From assembly GCA_023411215.1 (NCBI GenBank), contig JAEYOY010000070.1:186001-250000 (forward strand): a stretch of DNA of 64,000 nt, in the 5' to 3' direction. Under the pieces are notes generated by a model, which saw nothing but the letters and a program-made list of their open reading frames with translations, made no database searches and was not told the origin of the DNA. This stretch comes from Bacillota bacterium (lineage in GTDB: Bacteria; Bacillota; Clostridia; Lachnospirales; Lachnospiraceae). The position numbers and the translations under genes were made by a program. Shown here piece after piece: positions 53,243 through 62,016 of the stretch (its first letter is position 1; every line of letters starts with the position of its first letter).

Positions 53243-54028
53243 TCAGCTGTTACGATTAAATTCAGTCATATCACCGCGAAAACGCAAAGGAAGATTGTTC
53301 CTTTGCAGCTTCGGATTCACTCTTTCCTTAATGGCAATATGATCGAAGAAGGAAATCCAAAGATCTTTGTATTGATCCTCAGATTTCGATACCTCTCGAA
53401 CACGGTCCTGATCGATATCCGGTACCTCCGCGATGATCCAAGGGGTATTCGGTACATGAAGCGCGGCCAGCTTTCGATTTCCATCATAGATTAAGAACCG
53501 CTCCGTAGGGAGACGATCTGCAAAATGGGGAGCAACCAAAGACAGAACATTATTCTTTGGATGAATAATCGATGTCAGCAACCCGTTCACCTGCTCCGAA
53601 AAACGGATAAAGCCCAGAAGGTGATGTGTCTCATTGGTGACATTCTTATTCACCTTAAACATCATATTCACTACCTCATTACTCAAATGCTCTGTAATCG
53701 ATCTACCAATTGCAAAGCCCAGAATCAAAAAACGATATATTAAATCTGCTTTGCCGGTATAATCGGATAAGGCAACGCGGCAGGACATCTCATAAGCCTC
53801 TTCGGATATCTTCTCTCTTATTGATCTTGCCACCTTATTCGCCAACCCGTTATCTGTATCGACAGCAATATATTCTGCAAAAAGTTCAATATTAGAAAAT
53901 TTACTGCCTTCACTCTTCTCCTCAATCCTCACATTGGCATGCCCGAGTCTTGAACTCCAAGCAATATAAACAGCTGTAAAAATACCATCAATACTATTAT
54001 CACAAAGATAGATTCGTTTTGATTCCAT
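53243..54028 (-). CDS. TIGR03915-family protein, partner of radical SAM
   Basis: The 261-residue protein starts KRIYLCDNSIDGIFTAVYIAW and contains GFIRFSEQVNGLLTSIIHPKNN and a C-terminal WISFFDHIAIKERVNPKLQR. This matches the TIGR03915 group of probable DNA-metabolism proteins that is always found with a radical SAM enzyme of TIGR03916. The latter lies 19 bases upstream on the same strand, so the two form an operon. Its biochemical role is not known. The uracil-DNA-glycosylase-like part seen in some relatives is not found here. Confidence 0.85.
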   Translation of the reverse strand: MESKRIYLCDNSIDGIFTAVYIAWSSRLGHANVRIEEKSEGSKFSNIELFAEYIAVDTDNGLANKVARSIREKISEEAYEMSCRVALSDYTGKADLIYRFLILGFAIGRSITEHLSNEVVNMMFKVNKNVTNETHHLLGFIRFSEQVNGLLTSIIHPKNNVLSLVAPHFADRLPTERFLIYDGNRKLAALHVPNTPWIIAEVPDIDQDRVREVSKSEDQYKDLWISFFDHIAIKERVNPKLQRNNLPLRFRGDMTEFNRNS

Positions 54029-54047
54029 TCTGTATCAACTCCTATAG

Positions 54048-55511
54048 CTACACATTCGCCAGCTTCAAAGCCAGTTTACGTTCCGGCTGAAAACTCACAT
54101 CATCAAATAGTGAAATCTGTTGATAGGTTACATCCTTATCAATTCCTATCGGCACTTGATCCTTCAGAGCAACCAGCTGCCTAGTTATAAAGTTCTCCTC
54201 AATCCTAATCGGATACATCATTCTACCGTTACAGGTAATAAAGTATATTGCTCGCTTTAAAACGATTCCCATTCGTTTCAGATCTTTATAATCAAGTACA
54301 GCGCTTTTCCTTGCCATCATGATTCTCTGGGCAGAATTCGTACCAATACCTGGTACTCGAAGTAAGGTATAATAATCCGCTTTATTTATTTCCACCGGAA
54401 ATTGCTCCAGATGTCGTAATGCCCAATCACACTTTGGATCCAGTAGCACATTGAAATTAGGGCGTTTCTCATCCAGTAGTTCCTTTGCCTGAAAACCATA
54501 AAAACGAAGTAACCAATCCGCCTGATATAAACGATGTTCACGAAGTAATGGCGGTCCATCCGGGGTAGAAGGAAGTCTGTTGTCCTGATTCACATTAATA
54601 AATGCAGAATAGAAAACACGTTTCAAATCAAAGTTATCATATAAAGCCTCTGCTACTGACATAATCTGATAATCACTCTCCTTGGTTGCACCGACAATCA
54701 TTTGAGTGCTTTGTCCCGCAGGTACGAAACTTCGGTTGATCATTGGCTTTCTCTGATAGGAAACCAATCCGGTGCTTGAGGTGATAATTTCCTTAATATC
54801 ATGATCCTCGTGAGAGGTAATCACCTTATTCGGTTCTGAAGCAGTTAATACCCTCTGATTTAACTTAAAATCAGGTAACCCAAGAAACTCCCTGTTATTC
54901 TTCCTTCCCAGCTGTATCTGACGGATCGGCTTCAGTATATTCTTACGATTCTTATGTGGAGCCAGATCGCGAAGACTGTCTGCTGTGGGAAGCTCCAGAT
55001 TGATGCTCATACGATCCGTATACCAGCCTAGCATCTCAATCAATGCAGGATCTGCGCCGGGAATCGCTTTGCAATGGATATATCCGTTAAAATGATGCAC
55101 TTCACGAAGCAGGCGAAGCGCTTCCAAGATCAATTCCATGGTATAGTTCGGTGTATTCAAGATTCCTGAGCTTAGAAATAAACCCTCGATGTAATTCCTG
55201 CGATAGAATTCCATCGTCAGCTCGCTCAGCTCCTGAGGAGTGAAGGAAGCCCTGACAACATCATTCGAGGATCGATTCGAGCAATATTTACAATCGAAGA
55301 TGCATTCATTCGTAAACAGTACCTTAAGAAGGGATATGCAACGACCATCTGCGGAAAAGCTGTGACAAATACCTCCTGCAACGCTATTACCCATACTTGT
55401 CCCGTTACCCTTCCGATCAACGCCGCTGGAGGTACAGGCCACATCATATTTTGCTGCGTCCGACAGTATCTCAAGCTTTCTCTGTATTGACATATTCTCC
55501 TGAATCACCAT
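54048..55511 (-). CDS. Putative DNA modification/repair radical SAM protein (TIGR03916)
   Basis: GAGAGGT before the ATG at 55511 sets the start (487 residues). The radical SAM motif is CIFDCKYC, and the C-terminal part has a helix-hairpin-helix, ADYYTLLRVPGIGTNSAQRI, that can bind DNA. The architecture matches TIGR03916. Radical chemistry on DNA or repair of a DNA lesion is proposed for the family but unproven. It is followed by its partner TIGR03915. Confidence 0.88.
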   Translation of the reverse strand: MVIQENMSIQRKLEILSDAAKYDVACTSSGVDRKGNGTSMGNSVAGGICHSFSADGRCISLLKVLFTNECIFDCKYCSNRSSNDVVRASFTPQELSELTMEFYRRNYIEGLFLSSGILNTPNYTMELILEALRLLREVHHFNGYIHCKAIPGADPALIEMLGWYTDRMSINLELPTADSLRDLAPHKNRKNILKPIRQIQLGRKNNREFLGLPDFKLNQRVLTASEPNKVITSHEDHDIKEIITSSTGLVSYQRKPMINRSFVPAGQSTQMIVGATKESDYQIMSVAEALYDNFDLKRVFYSAFINVNQDNRLPSTPDGPPLLREHRLYQADWLLRFYGFQAKELLDEKRPNFNVLLDPKCDWALRHLEQFPVEINKADYYTLLRVPGIGTNSAQRIMMARKSAVLDYKDLKRMGIVLKRAIYFITCNGRMMYPIRIEENFITRQLVALKDQVPIGIDKDVTYQQISLFDDVSFQPERKLALKLANV

Positions 55512-55689
55512 AGCTGCACCTCTCAAATCAAACGTTTGTTCTGTTTTTATTCTATCAAATTCACAACTTATTGTCAACACCCTTCAAACATACGTTCCCT
55601 ATAGTTCATGGAGCAATATATCCCAATTTCTATCTGCGTGAGCAATGTCATCTCTCTTACCTATAGGATGCATAATTCCCACTTTTAAT

Positions 55690-55718
55690 TTGACATAATC
55701 TAAGAATAAAAGTAAAAT
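55690..55718 (+). promoter_or_regulatory. Promoter of the EAL-beta-solenoid gene
   Basis: TTGACA (55690-55695) and TAAAAT (55713-55718) are separated by 17 bases. The predicted transcript would start near 55725, about 67 bases before the chosen start codon. Confidence 0.65.
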
Positions 55719-55791
55719 TATACTAGAACTTTATATGAATTCCGACAATATTATCTACCATATTGTGATTATCAGAAAGGTATCTGTAAAT

Positions 55792-58038
55792 ATGCATCAG
55801 AATTGGCAAGATTTTCAGAAATATCGGTATAAATTCAAATTTATGGTGAGGTTGTTTTACCTAGATCTATTCTTTGTAATACTGACCTGTATTTCTTACG
55901 CTTTGGATATTATCAAGCCTATTACCATAATTCTATTAGGAATTGATATCGTATTTCTTTTTGGCACTCTGATTTATATTATTGTGAATCAAAATTTGTT
56001 AAACCAGATTGAGGCAGCCTTCTTACAAGATAATTATGGATCTATGTCGTATAAATTGAATCTTTTTCGGAAGCTATTAGAAAGCAATCTTTTTCAGTAT
56101 CATTTTCAACCGATTGTAGATGCCCGAACCGGAGAAATATTTGCTTATGAAGCATTAATGAGAACCGATCCGGACTCCCTCAATCTTACTCCGTTGGAAA
56201 TACTTGATTTTGCGACAAAAGAAGGTTGTTTGTATGATATTGAACGATATTCCTTTTTTAATATCCTACAATTGATGAAAGAAAACCAGGATCTTTTCCA
56301 AAACAAAAAATTATTTATTAATAGCATCTCCAGTCATCAATTAACGGATATTGATTTCGACGAATTGTATCATAATTACAGTTCACTCTTTCGTAATTTA
56401 GTCATAGAAATCGCAGAAACCACTTTACTGAGCGAAGGTAGTCTTAAGCTTATCGAGAAAAGAATGCAAGAAACCGGCTTCCAGTTGGCCTTGGATGATT
56501 ACGGTACCGGTTTTTCCAACGAATATAGTTTACTCAATTCCAATCCTAATTATATAAAAATTGACCGAACCATTCTGCACTATATTAATGTTGATTCAAA
56601 AAAACAACATATTGTTACCGGATTGATTCATTTCGCATCTCAGAACAACATCAAAGTAATTGCTGAAGGGATCGAGACCTATGAGGAGTTCGAATATGTC
56701 ATCAGTCTTGGTGTTGACTATATTCAAGGTTATTATGCCTCAAGGCCCAACCCATTCCTGATTTCTAAGATACCGCAGGAGGTGATTGATAAGATACAAA
56801 ATATTTACGGAAGATGTTCCAGAGAAGGTATTGTTCAAAAGGTATATGTGACAAATGGTGATGCTATCCTATGTCCGGTATCATTAGCCCTTGAGATGTA
56901 TTCTGAAGTAATCGTAAAGGAACATGAAATTACCATTCAAGGACCAAATGACATAGCAGTTAATCTCTCCTTCATCATCCCGGATAATCACGTCTGCCAG
57001 ATCACACTTGATAGTGTCAAACTGCGCGGTAATGAAAAACCAGCTATCATCCTAGGTAAGAATTGCAACGTAGTCCTTAATCTGGTTGGCGATAATCATA
57101 TCTCTGATGACAGTATACGAGTTCCTGAGACCTCAGAACTAAAAATAATCGGTGAAGGGAACCTGACCGTTAAGGTAGAACGCAACAACCAGGTCGGTAT
57201 TGGCGGGACAGCCTTGCAGGCCTACGGTAATATTATTCTCGCTTCCACCGGTGTCATAAAAGTGAGCTGTAACGCAAGTGTGTCCGTAGCCATCGGGGGT
57301 GGTCAAAATCCTTATAATTCGTTAATTCAAATCACCTCCGGTACAATCTATATCGAGACCTCCGGTTATAACACCGTCGGAATTGGGAGTATCTCCGGTA
57401 ATGCAAAAATTAAGATTGATAACAGTAAAATCAAGATAACATCGGAAGGAGCTAAGGCAGTCAGCATCGGAAGTCTTATAGGTTACGTCGACATCTGCAG
57501 CACCGGCAACCTGATTATCAAATGTAGCGGTAAGAATGCGGTAGCAATCGGTTCTATGGACGATAGCGATGGTAAGATTTTAATTGAAGGCGGTATGATC
57601 AGTATTCGTTTCAGCACGAGCTGCGGCTCGGGCATCGGTGCATTGGGAGGCAGAGTAGGTATCGAGATCCTTCAGGGCGATATTGCTATCTTTGGGGAAG
57701 GAACCAATATCATCGGTATCGGTGACCATTCAGGGTTCGGAGATATCCGTATTAAGAATGGAATCATTTCCATTCAACTCTATGCCCAGAAAGGTATCCC
57801 AATCGGAAGCGAGAGACGCCATGTAATCATCGATGGTGGTAATATTCAGTGCGATTTCCCCGATCTGATTATTCCCGTTAATACCTATGGAACTCCTCTG
57901 GTAGCCAGAATTGTTATGGGTTCCGATGAATTCCACCGTACCGTGGATACGGTAACCTATTCTTATGATTATCAGGCAAGCTATTGTGAGCGTTATCCCT
58001 ATATCAAGGTATATCTGCCCGAGAGCATCATCTTATAA
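55792..58038 (+). CDS. EAL phosphodiesterase fused to a C-terminal beta-solenoid
   Basis: The start ATG at 55792 (748 residues) follows GAAAGG by 11 bases; an ATG at 55735 has no binding site. Two membrane segments (about 21-38, 44-66) are followed by an EAL domain (about 98-335) with EAL at 120-122, LFINSIS, EIAETT, LDDYGTGFS, IKIDRT and IAEGIET, all intact, so it should degrade c-di-GMP. About 400 residues of repeated short strands and GIG turns follow (VGIGGTAL, SVAIGGGQ, VGIGSIS, VSIGSLI, VAIGSMD, SGIGALG, IGIGDHS), resembling Cthe_2159/carbohydrate-binding beta-helices. No signal separates the parts, so the solenoid is probably cytoplasmic. Confidence 0.88.
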   Translation: MHQNWQDFQKYRYKFKFMVRLFYLDLFFVILTCISYALDIIKPITIILLGIDIVFLFGTLIYIIVNQNLLNQIEAAFLQDNYGSMSYKLNLFRKLLESNLFQYHFQPIVDARTGEIFAYEALMRTDPDSLNLTPLEILDFATKEGCLYDIERYSFFNILQLMKENQDLFQNKKLFINSISSHQLTDIDFDELYHNYSSLFRNLVIEIAETTLLSEGSLKLIEKRMQETGFQLALDDYGTGFSNEYSLLNSNPNYIKIDRTILHYINVDSKKQHIVTGLIHFASQNNIKVIAEGIETYEEFEYVISLGVDYIQGYYASRPNPFLISKIPQEVIDKIQNIYGRCSREGIVQKVYVTNGDAILCPVSLALEMYSEVIVKEHEITIQGPNDIAVNLSFIIPDNHVCQITLDSVKLRGNEKPAIILGKNCNVVLNLVGDNHISDDSIRVPETSELKIIGEGNLTVKVERNNQVGIGGTALQAYGNIILASTGVIKVSCNASVSVAIGGGQNPYNSLIQITSGTIYIETSGYNTVGIGSISGNAKIKIDNSKIKITSEGAKAVSIGSLIGYVDICSTGNLIIKCSGKNAVAIGSMDDSDGKILIEGGMISIRFSTSCGSGIGALGGRVGIEILQGDIAIFGEGTNIIGIGDHSGFGDIRIKNGIISIQLYAQKGIPIGSERRHVIIDGGNIQCDFPDLIIPVNTYGTPLVARIVMGSDEFHRTVDTVTYSYDYQASYCERYPYIKVYLPESIIL

Positions 58039-58106
58039 CATTCATTGCCTTGAGACAAAACGTTAGGAAGTACGATTTGCAAGCTTTCTATTGACACACT
58101 GAATCA

Positions 58107-58140
58107 AAAGGACCGGAAGCACAAAGCTTCTCGGTCCTTA
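58107..58140 (+). terminator. Terminator of the EAL-beta-solenoid gene
   Basis: AAGGACCGGAAGC and GCTTCTCGGTCCTT form a stem with one bulge and a 5-base loop, then TTAT. It is 70 bases beyond the stop codon and lies between convergent genes. Confidence 0.75.
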
Positions 58141-58241
58141 TATTGTTGTATTTGTAATCATTCCACCATAATTTTGTGGCATCCAAATACTTGGCAGGAT
58201 AGGGAATGATAATAGCATGCTCAGAATTGATTACAATCCCA

Positions 58242-58787
58242 TCATTTAATCAACCTTGATATCTCCTTGAAGGTATCAGTCTTAGCGACTCGGGTCAGCT
58301 CGAATAAAATCGTTTCATAGGAGGTTGGCATCGCTCCCTCCTGCTGTGCTCGTCGAATACCAATACGGCGATTACTTTCCGTCCTGGAACCAATACAATC
58401 CTCTACCAGCAGAACATTGTAATCCAATGCAATCAGGTCTATCACTGTCTGTAATACACAGATATGAGCCTCAATACCGCAGATGATAATGTTCTTCTTT
58501 CCAAGTGCCTTAATCTTCGCAAGGATTGCTTCATCCTCGGCACAGCTGAAGGTCACCTTATCCTCGTACTCAAAGCTCTCCCCGTAAAGCTTAGCAAGAG
58601 CAGGTACCGTCATGCCAATGCCTTTGGTGTATTGCTGGGTTATAAGCATAGGAATCTGTAATGCCTGAAGTCCCTTAATCAGTATTTCTGTATTATGAAT
58701 CAGCTCTTCGTTATGATCAATGACAGGAACCAATCTTTCCTGAAAATCAATGATTAAAGCCATCGTATCTTCTGCTGTTATTCTCAT
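58242..58787 (-). CDS. Isochorismatase-family cysteine hydrolase
   Basis: AAGGAG before the ATG at 58787 sets the start (181 residues); a longer frame overlapping the hydrolase gene is rejected. The catalytic triad is D14 (IIDFQE), K77 (EDKVTF) and C110 (GIEAHICVLQT). Such enzymes hydrolyse small amides or ethers, including nicotinamide-like substrates; which one is unknown. It is downstream of the alpha/beta hydrolase, 179 bases apart, on the same strand, and probably in one operon under MarR control. Confidence 0.88.
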   Translation of the reverse strand: MRITAEDTMALIIDFQERLVPVIDHNEELIHNTEILIKGLQALQIPMLITQQYTKGIGMTVPALAKLYGESFEYEDKVTFSCAEDEAILAKIKALGKKNIIICGIEAHICVLQTVIDLIALDYNVLLVEDCIGSRTESNRRIGIRRAQQEGAMPTSYETILFELTRVAKTDTFKEISRLIK

Positions 58788-58966
58788 CTTGTTTCTCCTT
58801 CTTCTATTACAATACTTGCCAACGAATTTCAATGATTGTCCATAAGGGATGGATATTCCGATTATATCATCCTCATTTGATCCTTTCAACCATAACAATC
58901 GATCCTCTTCCTTACATCCTGACATAACTATTTTGACATGTAATACCGAATATTCTGCCTTACACT

Positions 58967-59806
58967 TCATTCGTATTTTACATTGCTCTTAATTTGCCGA
59001 AGCCATTGTAAGATACGACCGACTGCTTCCTGATATCGCTGTCCCACCAATAGCCCGGTATGACTCGTATTCCATAGAGCAAGATATTCCCCCTTCAGCT
59101 GCTCTGCTGTTGCTCTGCCCTGAAGATCATCTCTTTCACTGATCACTGCCTTAATCACAAGGCAGGGACAGGTAATCCTACTACTATCGATTGAAATTCC
59201 CTCCTTACCTCGTATCCAGCAAGCCATGGCGCCAATTGCTTTCGAAGATTCCATTGCCAGATACTTCTTCTGGAAGGCAATATCATCCGGTGATTCGTCA
59301 ATACTCTCCTCCTCCCGGATCGGAGCGGGCATAACAAGGCTTAATGTGTCCTCCATTGGTTTCTCATAAGGAGCCGCAATATTGACTTCCCTGCTAATCG
59401 AGGTGTCGATCAACACAAGCCCTGCAAGCCTCCCTTCCTCTGCTATCTTCTGACAAAGTATTCCTCCCATACTGAAGCCGATCAGAATCGGAGGCTCACC
59501 ACATTCCACAATATTCTCTCTGATGTCCTCAAGGTAATCCTCAAAGCTGACCTGTGTCATATCCATTGTCCTGCTTTTGTAATGGCTTCTCAGGTTCATT
59601 ACGTAGCAGCGATACCCTGCTTCTACAAAATGGGGAATGTACTTACTCCACATCCAACTCCCTGTAAAGGCTCCGTGTACAAAGAGCAAAGGTGGCTTCT
59701 TATTCCCCTTCACACCATTACTTACTCCCTCGAATAGTTCGAGAAATAAATCCTTTTCCCCTAAATACTTTTCCACATGCACCGGTAGTAACTTCGTATA
59801 ATCCAT
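58967..59806 (-). CDS. Alpha/beta hydrolase
   Basis: The 279-residue protein has LLFVHGAFTGSWMW (oxyanion region), the nucleophile S112 in GFSMGG, and a late H in WNTSHTGLLVGQ: a complete triad. The cap region is helical. Substrate is not known. It starts with GGAG-type site upstream. A perfect 18-bp palindrome at 59833-59850 lies 27 bases before the start and also occurs near the marR promoter, so it is probably repressed by the adjacent MarR. Confidence 0.88.
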   Translation of the reverse strand: MDYTKLLPVHVEKYLGEKDLFLELFEGVSNGVKGNKKPPLLFVHGAFTGSWMWSKYIPHFVEAGYRCYVMNLRSHYKSRTMDMTQVSFEDYLEDIRENIVECGEPPILIGFSMGGILCQKIAEEGRLAGLVLIDTSISREVNIAAPYEKPMEDTLSLVMPAPIREEESIDESPDDIAFQKKYLAMESSKAIGAMACWIRGKEGISIDSSRITCPCLVIKAVISERDDLQGRATAEQLKGEYLALWNTSHTGLLVGQRYQEAVGRILQWLRQIKSNVKYE

Positions 59807-59832
59807 CCTATTCCTTTCTCCTTTTTATATTT

Positions 59833-59850
59833 TAGTTTGATATCAAACTA
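59833..59850. promoter_or_regulatory. MarR-type operator of the hydrolase operon
   Basis: TAGTTTGATATCAAACTA is a perfect 18-bp palindrome upstream of the alpha/beta hydrolase. It matches the site in the marR promoter at 60411-60428 in 16 of 18 positions. Confidence 0.7.
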
Positions 59851-59971
59851 TATGGTTGAAGATAAAGGAAAGCTCTTGGCCCGAACTTTCCCTATCATAA
59901 ACTACATAAACAATTTAGTTGAAATACTATTTAGTCAATTATAGAAAGCATGCCGCACGAACTCTCTATTG

Positions 59972-60400
59972 TCATGGATTCAAATTCCGATAAATCTTAT
60001 CGAGAATATTGGCAAGCTCCGTCTTCTCAACCTCTGATACACCAGAATAAAAGGTACTAAGAACCTTATTCGATATTGCTTCAAAGATTGGCTTAAGCTC
60101 CTGCCCCTTATCCGTTAAGGTCACATAAACAACCCTTGTATCCTGAGTATCTCTCTCTTTAACCACATAGCCCAGCTTCACCAGCTTATCTACCAGAGCA
60201 GTCACCGTAGACTTATCCCTGCCGATCTTACTTGCAATCTCTGCCATGGTCATTCTCTGCTGATGAAATAGTGCATAGATGATATCTCCATGAGAGGTCA
60301 CTATCCCCACCAGACCACTACGGATCATCTCTGTTTCAATCAGGTGATTCACTTTTTCTCTAATTTTTGATATATAGGATATCGCGTCTCTTGTCTTCAT
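59972..60400 (-). CDS. MarR-family transcriptional regulator
   Basis: The 142-residue product from the ATG at 60400 has the MarR winged helix: MTMAEIASKIGRDKSTVTAL, the wing VKERDTQDTRVVYVTLTDKG and helices that form the dimer. A perfect -35/-10 pair lies so near that the start codon is the predicted first base of the RNA. Longer starts run through the promoter. The operator overlaps the -10/-35 spacer. A related palindrome lies upstream of the divergent-looking hydrolase gene on the same strand. The ligand is unknown. Confidence 0.9.
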   Translation of the reverse strand: MKTRDAISYISKIREKVNHLIETEMIRSGLVGIVTSHGDIIYALFHQQRMTMAEIASKIGRDKSTVTALVDKLVKLGYVVKERDTQDTRVVYVTLTDKGQELKPIFEAISNKVLSTFYSGVSEVEKTELANILDKIYRNLNP

Positions 60401-60406
60401 AATTGT

Positions 60407-60435
60407 ATTATAGTTTGACATCAAACAATTGTCAA
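60407..60435 (-). promoter_or_regulatory. marR promoter with overlapping operator
   Basis: On the minus strand TTGACA (60430-60435) and TATAAT (60407-60412) have a 17-base spacer, both perfect consensus. The palindrome-like site TAGTTTGACATCAAACAA (60411-60428) fills the spacer. The predicted RNA begins at or near the A of the start codon at 60400, so the mRNA would be leaderless. Confidence 0.75.
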
Positions 60436-60457
60436 TCACATAATTTATAATTATTCT

Positions 60458-61900
60458 CTATCCTCTCTTCGGCATCAGATGGATTGCAATTCCCTCCACA
60501 TCCTCCACTGCTTCCGTGATTGCCTCACAATACGTCGGATGAGGACGGATGACTGCTGCCATATCCTTAACTGTAAGCTCATTTACAATCGCTGTGGCGA
60601 ATTCACCTACCATATCCGTTGCACGATCACATAGTAAGACTGCTCCCAGAATTCGCAAGGTATCCGCCTCTGCGATTACCTTGATAAAGCCTCTCTCTCC
60701 GGCGGATAATAGGGTCTTACCATTCCCCAACATCGGATACTTGCCTACTTTCACTCGTAATCCAGCCTGAACCGCTTCCTCTTCTGTCATTCCTACGGAT
60801 GCTACTTCCGGTGTGGTATAGATACAGGATGGTATTACGGCAAGATTGATGGTTGTCACATGTCCGAACATTCTCTCCACTGCGAAGATACCCTGCGCGG
60901 AAGCGGCATGAGCAAGCTGTCCGGCACGGTTCACTACATCACCGATAGCATAGATGCCTGGAATACTTGTCTCGAACTCTTCATTCACCTGAATATTCGC
61001 GCCCTCCATTAGGATACCTAGCCCATCCGCGAATAACCCTTCGATATTAGCTCTTCTGCCAACCGCCAGAAGAATTCCATCTGCCTTGGTGGTGCACAAG
61101 GTGTCCTTCTCCGTGTATTCACAGATTAAGCTTCCATCCTCATCTGACAAAAGCCTGGTTACTCTGGCCTTGGTATGAATTATGACACCCTTCTTCTTTA
61201 GGCTCATCGCAAGGCTCTGTGATATCTCCTTCTCCATAATAGGTAGGATTCGATCCAGTGCTTCGATAATCTCCACCTCATAACCTAGTTCCTGATAAAT
61301 GGTGGCAAATTCAATGCCGATTACACCTCCACCGATAATAAGAAGCTTCTGATAGGTCTTCTCGAAACTCAGTAATTCATCACTGGTTATAACGCCTGGA
61401 AGGTCTGCTCCCTCAAGCCTTGGAATAATAGGCTTTGAGCCTGTCGCAATCAATATTTTCTCCGCATGAAGCTCCTGTAGTTCCTTATCCTCCGATGAAA
61501 ATCGCTCATCCTCCGTTAATATGCTTCTTACTTCAACTGTATTTGCGCCGATAATCCGTGCCTGACCGCGAAGGATCGTAATCTTATTGGCCTCCAGTAG
61601 TCCTACGATGCCTTGACGCATCCTGCTTACGACACTTTCCTTACGTTCCCGAAGCTTATCCATATTAAGGTTAATGCTCTCTATCGTTATTCCCAGCTCC
61701 TGAAGGTGCTGTGCCTCGTAGTATAGATGAGAACTATGCATCAGCGTCTTCGTTGGAATACAGCCTCTGTTCAGACAGGTTCCTCCGATGTCCCTACTTT
61801 CGATCAGTGCGATCTTCTTTCCCAGCTTTGCTGCTTTGATGGCAGCCACATAACCTCCGGGTCCGGAGCCTATAACGATCAAATCAAATTGCTTCTCCAT
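60458..61900 (-). CDS. lpdA: Dihydrolipoamide dehydrogenase
   Basis: The 480-residue enzyme reoxidises dihydrolipoamide using FAD and NAD. The redox pair C42/C47 is in GGTCLNRGCIPTK, FAD is bound by GSGPGGYVAAIKAA, NAD by GGGVIGIEFATI, and the C-terminal His-Glu by HPTYCEAITEAVED. It lies beside lplA and gcvPB, so it probably serves the glycine cleavage complex. Start: the second ATG has GAAAGG 10 bases before; the first ATG at 61909 is too close to that site. Confidence 0.95.
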   Translation of the reverse strand: MEKQFDLIVIGSGPGGYVAAIKAAKLGKKIALIESRDIGGTCLNRGCIPTKTLMHSSHLYYEAQHLQELGITIESINLNMDKLRERKESVVSRMRQGIVGLLEANKITILRGQARIIGANTVEVRSILTEDERFSSEDKELQELHAEKILIATGSKPIIPRLEGADLPGVITSDELLSFEKTYQKLLIIGGGVIGIEFATIYQELGYEVEIIEALDRILPIMEKEISQSLAMSLKKKGVIIHTKARVTRLLSDEDGSLICEYTEKDTLCTTKADGILLAVGRRANIEGLFADGLGILMEGANIQVNEEFETSIPGIYAIGDVVNRAGQLAHAASAQGIFAVERMFGHVTTINLAVIPSCIYTTPEVASVGMTEEEAVQAGLRVKVGKYPMLGNGKTLLSAGERGFIKVIAEADTLRILGAVLLCDRATDMVGEFATAIVNELTVKDMAAVIRPHPTYCEAITEAVEDVEGIAIHLMPKRG

Positions 61901-62016
61901 ATCAACCATGCCTTTCTTAAGTTTCGGTCTATCCCTACCCTATAACAAAAACCAAACTCTTCCAAAGAGAATTCTCATCACTTCTTACGAATCATTATTC
62001 ATATACTCACAGCCTG

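Noticed and set aside
58788..58970. Long N-terminal extension of the isochorismatase-type protein
   Set aside because: It overlaps the hydrolase gene end, lacks a ribosome binding site, and a strong AAGGAG precedes the ATG at 58787.
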